This document shows, one piece after another, positions 15,584-23,964 of a DNA stretch of 64,000 nucleotides (positions are counted from its first letter, which is position 1; each line of letters begins with the position of its first letter). A program made the translations under genes and the position numbers. A model generated the notes under the pieces. That model made no database searches, was not told where the DNA came from, and saw only the letters and a program-made list of their open reading frames with translations. The DNA comes from Pseudomonas sp. LBUM920 (GTDB lineage Bacteria > Pseudomonadota > Gammaproteobacteria > Pseudomonadales > Pseudomonadaceae): the NCBI RefSeq assembly GCF_003852315.1, contig NZ_CP027762.1, positions 6,469,867 through 6,533,866 of the forward strand, read 5' to 3'.

Positions 15584-16614
15584 TGTTCGGCTCCCTGGAT
15601 GATCAAGCGGGAGTCGTCTTTGGGATCGACCGTGGTCACAGAACCGGCCTGGCCGAGAATCTTCGGCAAGCGTTCGCGGTACAGACGCAGCATGAGGCCC
15701 GGGTCTTTGACCTGGGCCAGGCTGGTGACGGTGGCCGTTTGCGCTTGGGCATTGGCCAGGCGTTCGCTGGCTTGGGCGTGGGCCACTTGTACGACACGGT
15801 CGGCCTCCTGATTGGCGGCTTGGGTGAGTTTTTCCGCGTCGGTGCGCGCATTGGCCACGGCTTTATCGGCTTGTTGGCTGGCCGTCAGCACTGCGTTGAA
15901 GGCATTCACCGCCGGGCCCGGCAGGCTTGATTGCACGTCGACACGCGTCACTTCGATGCCCAACCCCAAACCGGTGGAGGCCAAGTCCGCCAAGCGTTTA
16001 TTGATGCCTTGCACCAGATCGCCGCGCAGCCGCTCGCGGCGCTCGGCGGCGCCGTTATCGCTGCCGATCAATTCCGGGCGCGCCACCAGAATGGTGTCCA
16101 GGTCGCGCGCCGCCGCCAGCGCCACGGCGCTGCGCGTCACCAGGCGATCCAGCGCCGGCAGCACATGCTCGCCCTGCAGCACAAACGCGTAGGGTTCGGT
16201 GACCTTGTAAAACACCCGCACATCCAGCTGCACCACACCGGCGTCGCCGGTCAGCAAGTAACCGGAGCCTGCCAGCGCGTCGCTCAACGGCGCGGCAAAC
16301 GTGGCCACACGGTCCGCCTGGGTCGCCGCGTCGGAGCGCAGCAGGTTTTCCACCCGACGCTCAATCACACGGTCGGCTGCTGGCAACAGCACCACTTGCT
16401 CAAACGGCTGCGGCCACGCCAATAACAGACCGGCATTTTGAATACGGTCCAGCGCGCCAAAGTGCAACACCACGGCGCGGTTCTGCGGGTCGATCTGGCG
16501 CACATTGGAAAACGCCCAGGCCAACGCCGCCAACACCGTCACCGCGTACAGCGCCAGGAAGGTCAGGCGCCCGGCCTGGATCCATGGGCTGTCCGGGCTG
16601 TCACGCTCACTCAT
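15580..16614 (-). CDS. SPFH/prohibitin-like membrane protein (HflC/HflK-like)
   Basis: 344 aa. One N-terminal membrane helix (about 15-37), then an SPFH domain (NRAVVLHFGAL onward) and an Ala/Gln-rich coiled coil (about 240-300). SPFH proteins assemble large membrane rings that organise proteases or transporters. It is not the true hflK-hflC pair, which sits with hfq and hflX. Four-base overlaps with both neighbours show strict co-translation with the ATPase, so it is likely a scaffold or modulator of metal transport. Confidence 0.82.
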   Translation of the reverse strand: MSERDSPDSPWIQAGRLTFLALYAVTVLAALAWAFSNVRQIDPQNRAVVLHFGALDRIQNAGLLLAWPQPFEQVVLLPAADRVIERRVENLLRSDAATQADRVATFAAPLSDALAGSGYLLTGDAGVVQLDVRVFYKVTEPYAFVLQGEHVLPALDRLVTRSAVALAAARDLDTILVARPELIGSDNGAAERRERLRGDLVQGINKRLADLASTGLGLGIEVTRVDVQSSLPGPAVNAFNAVLTASQQADKAVANARTDAEKLTQAANQEADRVVQVAHAQASERLANAQAQTATVTSLAQVKDPGLMLRLYRERLPKILGQAGSVTTVDPKDDSRLIIQGAEQ

Positions 16615-17597
16615 GGCTGAACATCCTTCGGCCCGTCCACCAGTGCGCGGAACGGCGCGGCGTCAGTGCGCAGGATGATTTTGGTGCCCGGTGTCACGAC
16701 GGTGCCCAAGGTGTCCAGCGAGCGCAGCAGGTTGTACAGCTGCGGATTACCGGCGTAGGCACGGCCATAGATCTGCGCCGCTTCGACCCGCGACTGCGCC
16801 TCGATATCGGCGGCTTTCACCGTGGCATCGGCCTGCACGATGCGCGCATCGCGTTCGGCGGCGGAGCGAATCTGCGCCGCTTCACGTTTGCCCACGGCGG
16901 TGCGTTCGGTGGCGATGGTTTCGCGCTCGGCGCGCATGCGGTCAACGGTGGCGGTGAGGGTGACCGACGGCAAGGTCAGACGCTCGACACCGACTTGCGC
17001 CACGCGCACGCCGTAAGTAGTGAGCAATTGTTGATCAATCTGCTGGCGCAACTGTGCCTCAAAATCGGCGATGCGCACTTGGCTGGCGTCGGTGTTGACC
17101 AGGCTGGACAGGTCAAAGCTGGCCGCAGTGGTCTCCAGCGCCGAGCCGACGAAGGTGCGAATCTGCCGCGCCGCTTCATCCGGCTGGTTCTGCACCGCGC
17201 GCATAAAGCGCTGCACATTGTCGGCATCGCCCTGCACCTGCCACGCCACATAGGCCTGCACGATAATCCGCAAGCCATCGCGGGTGCCCACGTCCTGCAA
17301 ACCGCTGGAAGTGGTGCGCAAGCGCAGGTCTACCGGGATCGCCGCTTCGAACGGCGCCGGCCAGCGCCAGCCCAGGCCAGGCTCCAGCAGCACCCGCGAC
17401 GGGTTGCCGAACCGCGTAATCACCGTGGCTTCGCCGGAACGCACCTGCACCAGGCTGGCGGCCGCCACCGCAAACAGCACCAGCAACACCGCCCAGGCCA
17501 TGCGCCGCCAAGGAAACGGGCCAGCGGCTTGCTCATCACCGTGATGGTGATGGTGGTGGCCGTGATGATGACCATGATCGTGAGAATGAGCGCTCAA
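16611..17597 (-). CDS. SPFH/prohibitin-like membrane protein with His-rich N-terminus
   Basis: 328 aa. The first 20 residues contain eleven histidines in clusters (HDHGHHHGHHHHHH), followed by one membrane helix (about 31-48), an SPFH domain (GEATVITRFG, PGLGWRWP) and a coiled coil. The His-rich tail would lie in the cytoplasm if the topology matches HflK, and could bind zinc or copper for the partner ATPase. It lies 12 bp after the upstream large SPFH gene and overlaps the next by four bases. Confidence 0.84.
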   Translation of the reverse strand: MSAHSHDHGHHHGHHHHHHGDEQAAGPFPWRRMAWAVLLVLFAVAAASLVQVRSGEATVITRFGNPSRVLLEPGLGWRWPAPFEAAIPVDLRLRTTSSGLQDVGTRDGLRIIVQAYVAWQVQGDADNVQRFMRAVQNQPDEAARQIRTFVGSALETTAASFDLSSLVNTDASQVRIADFEAQLRQQIDQQLLTTYGVRVAQVGVERLTLPSVTLTATVDRMRAERETIATERTAVGKREAAQIRSAAERDARIVQADATVKAADIEAQSRVEAAQIYGRAYAGNPQLYNLLRSLDTLGTVVTPGTKIILRTDAAPFRALVDGPKDVQP

Positions 17598-17609
17598 CAG
17601 ACAGACTCC

Positions 17610-19535
17610 TTATTGAACGGCTTTACGCGGCGCCATAGGGTCGGCCGGCAAAGTAAAAGAACGCAGATCAATCGTCGGTGCGCCATCGGCGCCCAGGCGG
17701 TGATCCAGAATAAGCAGCTTGGCGTGGGCCAAGCCTTGGCTGAGTTGGCCCAGGTACTGTTCCAGCACGAATGCCTGGCCGGCGATGGCGTAGGCCTTTT
17801 GTTCGGCGCTGAATCGCAGGTCGGCCGCTTGCGCGCCAGCATTCACCTCGCGCGCGGTGGCCAAGGCCTGATCTCGCGCGGTGCTGGCTTGCAGCAAGGC
17901 CTGGTTGGTCTGTTCGCTGGCGGCGCCGCGTTCGCGGGAGATCAGCGCCTGGGCGCCGATCTGCGCAGCCTGCACGGCGTGGTAGGCGTTGGCAGCGCCG
18001 GACGGCGGGTGAATCGCTTCCACCACCGTGGCCAGAATCTCCACGCCGCTGTTGAGCTTCTGCAAGTCTGCCTGCACCGAGCGGCCGATTTCGTCGGCCA
18101 GTTGGGTGCGTTGCTCACCGAGCAATTCGTCGAGCGTGCGCGAGGCAAAGTCGTGCACCAGAATGCGGCTGGCGGTGCTGCGAATCAGCGTCGGCACATC
18201 GGCGCTGTTATAGGTGGCGGCCAGCGCCGCCTGATCGGTCAGGCCAATGCGGTAGACGAACCGCACGTCCATATTGATGATCTGGAAGCTCTGTTTGTCG
18301 CCGCTGCTGCTGGCGATCACTTGGGATTTGTCATTCACATGGCTGGCGTCCCACAAGCGGTTGGCGATCGACGGCGCCGGGCCTTCGGCGGCGGCCAGCT
18401 CCGGTGTGGCAGCCTCGCTGACGCTGGTAGCGAGTTCATGCACCACGCCATTTTCGACAGTGATGACGCGGCCCAACGGCCACGGCAATCCGGCATGCAG
18501 GCCAGGGCCGAACACCGCCACCGGTTTGCCGAAGCGCTCATAAATCCCACGGCCTTGCAGGGGCACTTCGTGCACGCCGGTCAGCGCCCAGCCTACGGCC
18601 AATACCACCAGCAGCACCGGCAGGAATGCCCGGCGCATGTAGGTAAATGCCCAGATCTGGCGCAAATCGATACCGAAGCGGTTGTGCAACTCATGCTGCA
18701 GAGCCTGCAAGGGTTGTGGCGGCCAACGCAGCAAACCGGCAATAAAGCTTTGCGCCATCAACCGTGGTTCGAGGCGCGGCTGGCGTGGGCTGAACAGCGA
18801 CAGTACGGCCCTGAGCAAAAACTCCACGGCGACCAGCCCCGGCAACAGGCCGATCAACACGGCCAGGCGCAAGGGCCATACAGATTGCGCGCCGTCAAAC
18901 AGCAGGCAGATCGCGCTGACCACCAGGCACGCAATCGCCACCCGGCTTAACTGCGCCAGCTGTGAGGCTTCCGGCCATTGCGCAGCCGTTTCCTGCGCCA
19001 GACGACGCTCGAACACCAGCAAACCAAAGGCCAACGCCAGCCCCAGCGCGGCGCCAATGCTTGCCGATTGCCCCACGGCTGCAGCGGGCAGTGCCAGGTT
19101 CCAGAATTCGACAATGCTCAGCAATGCCAGCAACGACCAGCCACTCAACCACAGCACCGGCGCGCCCATCTGCGCCAGCAGGCTGCTGCCGAAACGTCCG
19201 ACAAACCGCGCGTACCCGCCCCTGTCTTCAAGCTGCGGCTCGATCAATTCCACCGTTGGCGCTTCCAGCGCCTGCGCCCGCCAATCGGCGACCCACCACG
19301 CCGATTGCAGCCCGGCCACCAACACCAACAAGGCCGACGCGCAGTTGATCAGCACCACCGGCCAGATCGACAGCGGCGCAAACAGGGCGACAAACAACGC
19401 CAGCACCCAAGCGCAAAGGGCCAGGGCCGTCAGGCTGATGCCGGCCTGGCGCAATCGACGGGCATGAAACAGCCCCTGCTGAAAACGCGGCAAGCCTTCA
19501 ACCAAAGCGCCGTCAGCTTCTAGATCCACTTGCAT
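17610..19535 (-). CDS. Large polytopic membrane protein fused to an SPFH domain
   Basis: 641 aa. The N-terminal half (about residues 30-300) has some eight hydrophobic helices with no family I recognise; a further helix near 320 leads into an SPFH domain (GRGIYERFGKPVAVFGPGLH) and an Ala-rich coiled coil. First gene of the operon with two more SPFH proteins and the P1B ATPase. An in-frame ATG at 19610 would place the Zur-like box inside the coding region and adds a Cys-rich, non-homologous leader, so the ATG at 19535 (MQVDLEADG) is preferred. Confidence 0.8.
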   Translation of the reverse strand: MQVDLEADGALVEGLPRFQQGLFHARRLRQAGISLTALALCAWVLALFVALFAPLSIWPVVLINCASALLVLVAGLQSAWWVADWRAQALEAPTVELIEPQLEDRGGYARFVGRFGSSLLAQMGAPVLWLSGWSLLALLSIVEFWNLALPAAAVGQSASIGAALGLALAFGLLVFERRLAQETAAQWPEASQLAQLSRVAIACLVVSAICLLFDGAQSVWPLRLAVLIGLLPGLVAVEFLLRAVLSLFSPRQPRLEPRLMAQSFIAGLLRWPPQPLQALQHELHNRFGIDLRQIWAFTYMRRAFLPVLLVVLAVGWALTGVHEVPLQGRGIYERFGKPVAVFGPGLHAGLPWPLGRVITVENGVVHELATSVSEAATPELAAAEGPAPSIANRLWDASHVNDKSQVIASSSGDKQSFQIINMDVRFVYRIGLTDQAALAATYNSADVPTLIRSTASRILVHDFASRTLDELLGEQRTQLADEIGRSVQADLQKLNSGVEILATVVEAIHPPSGAANAYHAVQAAQIGAQALISRERGAASEQTNQALLQASTARDQALATAREVNAGAQAADLRFSAEQKAYAIAGQAFVLEQYLGQLSQGLAHAKLLILDHRLGADGAPTIDLRSFTLPADPMAPRKAVQ

Positions 19536-19563
19536 CCACTCACGCCCGTCTGTACACAATTCG

Positions 19564-19576
19564 TTACGATATAACA
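19564..19576. promoter_or_regulatory. Zur-like operator upstream of the SPFH-HmtA operon
   Basis: GTTACG, A, TATAAC: one arm is perfect for the Zur core, the other differs at two inner positions. It ends 28 bp before the operon's first start codon, a position that would block transcription or early elongation. Weaker than the other two boxes, but its spacing and the metal-transport operon support it. Confidence 0.65.
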
Positions 19577-19616
19577 CGCAGCGTGAAATTTTTGTTCGAA
19601 AACAACACAAAACCCC

Positions 19617-19707
19617 TGTGAGAGCGGGCTTGCTCGCGAATGCGGTGGTTCATCCAGCTCATTTGTCACTGACCCACCGCATTCACGAGCAAGCTCGCTC
19701 CCACATT
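19617..19707. repeat. REP inverted pair
   Basis: Two facing GAGCGGGCTTGCTCGCGA-type copies with several mismatches (an older copy than that at 10240). It occupies the middle of the 303-base gap between divergent operons. The rest of the gap holds the Zur-like box on the left and presumably the ynb-like operon promoter on the right (19708-19838), where I see no clear box; an AAGGAAG precedes the first gene. Confidence 0.85.
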
Positions 19708-19838
19708 TACTCTCCAGCGCCTGCAAGAGCGTGACTAACCCCCCATAAACACGAGCCATCACTGGTGCAGCCGCCGATTAATCGGCACACTCCAAAACAG
19801 TTTTTCGCGGGTAAACGGACAAGGAAGCGTCACCTCCC

Positions 19839-20456
19839 ATGATTTCGATCTATCAGCTCAAGCCGCGTTTTCAAACCTTACTGCGCCCACTCGTGCAGCG
19901 CCTCTACGACAACGGCACCACGGCCAACCAGATCACCGTGCTGGCCGGCGCGGTGTCCTTGCTGGTGGGCCTGCTCATTGCAGGCTTTGCCCAACACCTC
20001 TGGCTGTTTGCCCTGATCCCGTTGTGGATGATCCTGCGCATGGCCCTCAATGCCATCGACGGCATGCTCGCTCGGGAATTCGGCCAGCAGTCACGCCTGG
20101 GCGCCTACCTCAATGAACTGTGCGACGTGATCGCCGACAGCGCGCTGATCCTGCCCTTTGCGCTGATCCCCGGCGTGAGCCTGGCGCCAGTGCTGCTGGT
20201 CACGTTGCTGGCGGTGCTCAGCGAATACGCCGGTGTGCTCGGGCCCATGGTCGGTGCGTCGCGGCGCTACGACGGCCCAATGGGCAAGAGTGATCGCGCA
20301 TTTGTACTGGGTGTGCTGGCCACCGGCGTGGCGCTCGGCTGGCTGGGCGCGGGTTGGGTCAACGCGGTGATGTGGCTGGTGGCGGCGCTGCTCGCCTACA
20401 CCATGGTCAACCGCGTGCGCCAGGGTCTCAAAGAAACGACGTCCCCTTCTGCATAA
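19839..20456 (+). CDS. CDP-alcohol phosphatidyltransferase-like protein (YnbA-like)
   Basis: 205 aa integral membrane enzyme. The CDP-alcohol motif reads DGMLAR, eight residues, GAYLNELCD, VIAD: the Asp normally found four residues after the Gly is Asn here, as remembered for the YnbA/YnjF subgroup. It would transfer a phosphatidyl group from CDP-diacylglycerol to an unknown alcohol. First gene of a six-gene operon that also encodes a CDP-diacylglycerol synthase-like protein, which could supply its substrate. The acceptor is unknown. Confidence 0.85.
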   Translation: MISIYQLKPRFQTLLRPLVQRLYDNGTTANQITVLAGAVSLLVGLLIAGFAQHLWLFALIPLWMILRMALNAIDGMLAREFGQQSRLGAYLNELCDVIADSALILPFALIPGVSLAPVLLVTLLAVLSEYAGVLGPMVGASRRYDGPMGKSDRAFVLGVLATGVALGWLGAGWVNAVMWLVAALLAYTMVNRVRQGLKETTSPSA

Positions 20457-20466
20457 GGAATTTGCG

Positions 20467-22221
20467 ATGCGCGAACAGCAAGAGCACAGCTTCAGCACCC
20501 ACGATGGCGTCGAGCTTGTCTACCGGCACTGGCCGGCCACCGCGCCGCTTGGCGATGAGCCGCGCAAGGCGATCCTGCTGTTCCATCGCGGCCACGAGCA
20601 TTCGGGGCGCATTGCCCACCTGGTCGATGAACTGGACCTGCCGCACTTCGACTTCTTTGCCTGGGACGCCCGTGGCCACGGCCAGTCGCCCGGCGCGCGC
20701 GGCGACAGCCCAAGCTTCGCCACCAGTGCCCGCGACGTGCAAACCTTTCGTGACCACATCGGTGCCACTTACGGCATCGAAGAAGACAATTGCGCGGTGA
20801 TCGCTCAAAGCGTCGGCGCGGTGATCGCAGCCACCTGGGTGCACGATTACGCGCCGAAAATCCGCGCACTGGTGCTCGCCTCCCCGGCGTTCAAGGTCAA
20901 GCTCTACGTGCCGTTCGCGCGGCCAGGCTTGGCGCTGATGCGCACATTTCGCGGCAATTTTTTCGTTAACAGCTACGTCAAGGCCAAGTTCCTCAGCCAT
21001 GACCCGGAGCGTGTCGCGTCCTACGACAGCGACCCGCTGATCACCAAGGCGATCTCGGTGAATGTGCTGCTAGGCCTGTACGAAGCTGCCGACCGCGTGG
21101 TGGCCGATGCCCAGGCGATCCAGGTGCCGACCCAGCTGCTGATCTCCGGCTCCGACTTTGTGGTGCACCGCAAACCTCAGCAGCAATTTTTCGACCGCCT
21201 GGGCAGCCTGAAAAAAGAACTGCACATCCTGCCCGGCTTCTTCCACGACACCCTCGGTGAACGCGACCGTGCCGTGGCCGTGAGCAGCGCCAGGCGCTTT
21301 ATCCTGCAAAACTTTGCGCACCCGCTGGACCGCGCCTCGTTGCTCGACGCCGACAAGCTGGGCGCCACCTGCGCCGAGTCCGAATCCCTGGCCGCACCGC
21401 TGCCGCGCAACTCTTTGCGCGACCTGTACTGGCGCATGACCCGCGCCAGTATGGGCCTGGGCAAGAACCTCTCGGACGGGGTGAAACTGGGCTTTGATAC
21501 CGGCTTCGATTCCGGCAGCACACTGGATTACGTGTACCGCAACAAGCCCACCGGCAAAGGCGGGCTGGGGCGGATGATCGACACCAACTACCTCAACTCC
21601 ATCGGCTGGCGTGGCATCCGCCAGCGCAAGCTGAATGTCGAAGAGCTGCTGCGCCTGGCCATGGCCAAGTTGCGCAACGATGATCGCCAAGTGCGCATTG
21701 TCGACATCGCCGCGGGCCACGGCCGCTACATTCTCGAAGCCTTGCAGGGCGTATCGCCGCTGCCGGAGTCGATCCTGCTGCGCGACTACAGCGACATCAA
21801 CGTGCGCGACGGTGGCGCGCTGATTCGCGAAAAAGGCCTGGGGGATATCGCGCAGTTCGTCAAAGGCGATGCGTTTGATCGCGCGGACCTGGCGGCGCTC
21901 GACCCCAAGCCGACCTTGGCGGTGGTGTCCGGGCTGTATGAATTGTTTGCCGATAACGCCATGGTCGGCGGTTCGCTGGCCGGCCTTGCTGAAGCTGTGG
22001 AGCCCGGCGGTTATCTGGTGTACACCGGCCAGCCATGGCACCCGCAGCTGGAACTGATCGCCCGCGCGCTGACCAGCCATCGACAGGGCCACGCCTGGGT
22101 GATGCGCCGTCGCAGCCAGGCGGAAATGGACCAACTCGTCGAGGCCGCAGGCTTTCGCAAGATCACTCAGCGTGTGGACGAATGGGGCATTTTCACTGTG
22201 TCTCTGGCACAGAAGATCTGA
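20467..22221 (+). CDS. Bifunctional alpha/beta hydrolase - SAM methyltransferase (YnbC-like)
   Basis: 584 aa fusion. Residues about 1-280 are a lysophospholipase-type alpha/beta hydrolase with nucleophile S115 (AQSVGA), an acid in SGSDFVV and His in GFFHDT. Residues about 330-584 are a class I methyltransferase with the SAM motif VDIAAGHGRY near 412. Length and architecture match E. coli YnbC. In this lipid operon it may remove an acyl chain and methylate a lipid head group, but no substrate is known. It begins 10 bp after the phosphatidyltransferase gene; the next gene follows its stop by 2 bp. Confidence 0.88.
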   Translation: MREQQEHSFSTHDGVELVYRHWPATAPLGDEPRKAILLFHRGHEHSGRIAHLVDELDLPHFDFFAWDARGHGQSPGARGDSPSFATSARDVQTFRDHIGATYGIEEDNCAVIAQSVGAVIAATWVHDYAPKIRALVLASPAFKVKLYVPFARPGLALMRTFRGNFFVNSYVKAKFLSHDPERVASYDSDPLITKAISVNVLLGLYEAADRVVADAQAIQVPTQLLISGSDFVVHRKPQQQFFDRLGSLKKELHILPGFFHDTLGERDRAVAVSSARRFILQNFAHPLDRASLLDADKLGATCAESESLAAPLPRNSLRDLYWRMTRASMGLGKNLSDGVKLGFDTGFDSGSTLDYVYRNKPTGKGGLGRMIDTNYLNSIGWRGIRQRKLNVEELLRLAMAKLRNDDRQVRIVDIAAGHGRYILEALQGVSPLPESILLRDYSDINVRDGGALIREKGLGDIAQFVKGDAFDRADLAALDPKPTLAVVSGLYELFADNAMVGGSLAGLAEAVEPGGYLVYTGQPWHPQLELIARALTSHRQGHAWVMRRRSQAEMDQLVEAAGFRKITQRVDEWGIFTVSLAQKI

Positions 22222-22223
22222 GC

Positions 22224-23522
22224 ATGCGCGAACCCGGTTTACTAAAACCTGCGGTCCTGTGGTTGCTGTTGTTGGCGCCGCTGTTTTTCAGCACCTACGG
22301 CTTCGCCACCTGGGTCACCAGCCAGCGCAGCGATGTCGGCACGCTGGTGTTCGGCTGGGAAACCCATATGCCGTTCTGGGCCTGGACCATCGTGCCCTAC
22401 TGGTCCATCGACCTGCTCTACGGCTTTTCGCTGCTGCTGCCCACTAGCCGCCATGAACTGAAACAACACGCGCTGCGCCTGCTCACCGCCCAGGTGATTG
22501 CCGTGAGCTGCTTCCTGATCTGGCCACTGCGGTTCACCTTTGAACGGCCGGCGCTGGATGGCGTTTTTGGCTGGCTGTTTGCCGTGCTGGCAGGCTTCGA
22601 CAAGCCGTTCAATCAGGCACCGTCGCTGCATATCGCGCTGCTGGTGATTCTGTGGATCATGTACCAGCGCCACAGCCAGGGCTTTTGGCGCTGGGTGGTG
22701 CACGGGTGGTTCGCGTTGATCGGTATTTCGGTGCTGACCACTTATCAACATCACTTTATCGACTTACCCACAGGCGCCCTCGCCGGCTGGTTATGCGTGT
22801 GGCTGTGGCCGCTGGAGCACCCGAGCCCGCTGTTGAATGCGCGGCTTACGCGGGATCGAAAACGCTGGCGGCTAGGGGCGCGCTATGGCCTGGGCGCCCT
22901 GGCATTGGTGATTCTTGCGTTAACGCTCGGCGGCTGGTGGCTGTGGCTGCTATGGCCGGCGGTTTCCCTGGGGTTGATCAAGGCCAATTACTTCGTACTC
23001 GGCGCGCCGGGCTTTCAAAAACGGCTCGACGGCACGCTGACGCCTGCCGCGCGCTGGCTGTATGCGCCCTACCTGGCGGCCGCGTGGGTCAACTCACGCC
23101 TGTGGACACGCAAGCATCCACAGCCGGACCTGATTGTGGATAACGTTTGGCTCGGTCGAATACCCGCCACACGCGAGCAAGGTTTATTCAAGGCAATCGT
23201 CGATCTGTGCGCCGAACTGCCGATTAATCCACAGGGCCGCGCTTATGCATGCGTCCCCGTGCTGGACCTGATTGCGCCGAAACCCGCCGAATGCCTGCAA
23301 GCTGCTCAAGCCATTGAGCGCCTGCGCGCAAGCGGGCCATTACTGGTGTGTTGCGCCCTCGGTTACTCACGCAGCGCCACCGCGGTTGCAGCCTGGCTGC
23401 TGCACAGTGAGCGCGCCACAACCGTGGACGAGGCCCTGGCTATTATTCGTACAGCGCGGGCCCAAGTGGTCCTGCACCCCGCTCACCGCGAAGCTTTGGA
23501 GGGTTTAACCCATGCCCGCTGA
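22224..23522 (+). CDS. Bifunctional PAP2 - dual-specificity phosphatase membrane protein (YnbD-like)
   Basis: 432 aa. The N-terminal two thirds is polytopic and carries a PAP2 lipid-phosphatase region (QAPSLHIALL, then YQHHFIDLPTG). The C-terminal about 130 residues form a cysteine phosphatase with the C-x5-R loop C377-ALGYS-R383. A PAP2 domain tethered to a protein-tyrosine-phosphatase fold is the YnbD architecture; both could dephosphorylate lipid phosphates such as phosphatidylglycerophosphate-like intermediates made by the first gene. Overlaps the next gene by 11 bases. Confidence 0.88.
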   Translation: MREPGLLKPAVLWLLLLAPLFFSTYGFATWVTSQRSDVGTLVFGWETHMPFWAWTIVPYWSIDLLYGFSLLLPTSRHELKQHALRLLTAQVIAVSCFLIWPLRFTFERPALDGVFGWLFAVLAGFDKPFNQAPSLHIALLVILWIMYQRHSQGFWRWVVHGWFALIGISVLTTYQHHFIDLPTGALAGWLCVWLWPLEHPSPLLNARLTRDRKRWRLGARYGLGALALVILALTLGGWWLWLLWPAVSLGLIKANYFVLGAPGFQKRLDGTLTPAARWLYAPYLAAAWVNSRLWTRKHPQPDLIVDNVWLGRIPATREQGLFKAIVDLCAELPINPQGRAYACVPVLDLIAPKPAECLQAAQAIERLRASGPLLVCCALGYSRSATAVAAWLLHSERATTVDEALAIIRTARAQVVLHPAHREALEGLTHAR

Positions 23523-23955
23523 TATGGAACTCCAGGTGGTCGCCAGCCTGCTGCGTCGTGGTCGCTCGCTGGATCAGTTATCCACAGGCCTGACGCTGCT
23601 TGGCGTACTTTTCGGCCTGGCCCAACTGCTGATGGCGAGTGTCGCGCCAATCTGCCTGTTGCTCAGCCTGTGGATGATTGTCCTCGGGCTGCTGCAAAAG
23701 TACTGGGCACTGCGCGTAGCCTTCGATGCCGACCTGTTCGCCCTGCTCGCTCGCGACACCGAGCGCACCCCCGACCTCGACCAGGCCCTGCAAACCCTTG
23801 GCCTGCAATCGGCCAAGCGGGTCGGCCGGCCCTGGACCGAACGCCGTCGCGGCGCCCTCAAACTGCTGCGCAAGCAGGCCTGGCTGCTGGGCGCACAACT
23901 GCTGCTGACCCTGGCCGTGATCCTCGCCAGCCCTTGGCTACCTTTCGCCGGATAA
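23512..23955 (+). CDS. Small membrane protein of unknown function in the lipid operon
   Basis: 147 aa, not recognised. Two adjacent hydrophobic helices (about 24-60) and a C-terminal helix (about 125-143) flank a charged cytoplasmic-type segment (Asp/Glu then Arg/Lys rich). A GGAGG eight bases before the ATG at 23512 fixes the start inside the upstream gene. It has no counterpart in my recollection of the E. coli ynb operon. It may be an assembly or regulatory subunit of the lipid enzymes. Confidence 0.8.
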   Translation: MPADMELQVVASLLRRGRSLDQLSTGLTLLGVLFGLAQLLMASVAPICLLLSLWMIVLGLLQKYWALRVAFDADLFALLARDTERTPDLDQALQTLGLQSAKRVGRPWTERRRGALKLLRKQAWLLGAQLLLTLAVILASPWLPFAG

Positions 23956-23964
23956 GGAATCCCC

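Noticed and set aside
15580..17597. Calling the two single-helix SPFH genes the housekeeping hflK and hflC
   Set aside because: The housekeeping pair normally lies with hfq and hflX and works with FtsH. These are coupled to a metal ATPase and a third SPFH gene, and one has a His-rich tail.
22766..22774. Further DnaA-like boxes in the left third (such as TTACCCACA at 22766)
   Set aside because: They have one or more mismatches, and single-mismatch 9-mers are expected often by chance; only perfect copies were counted in the halo.
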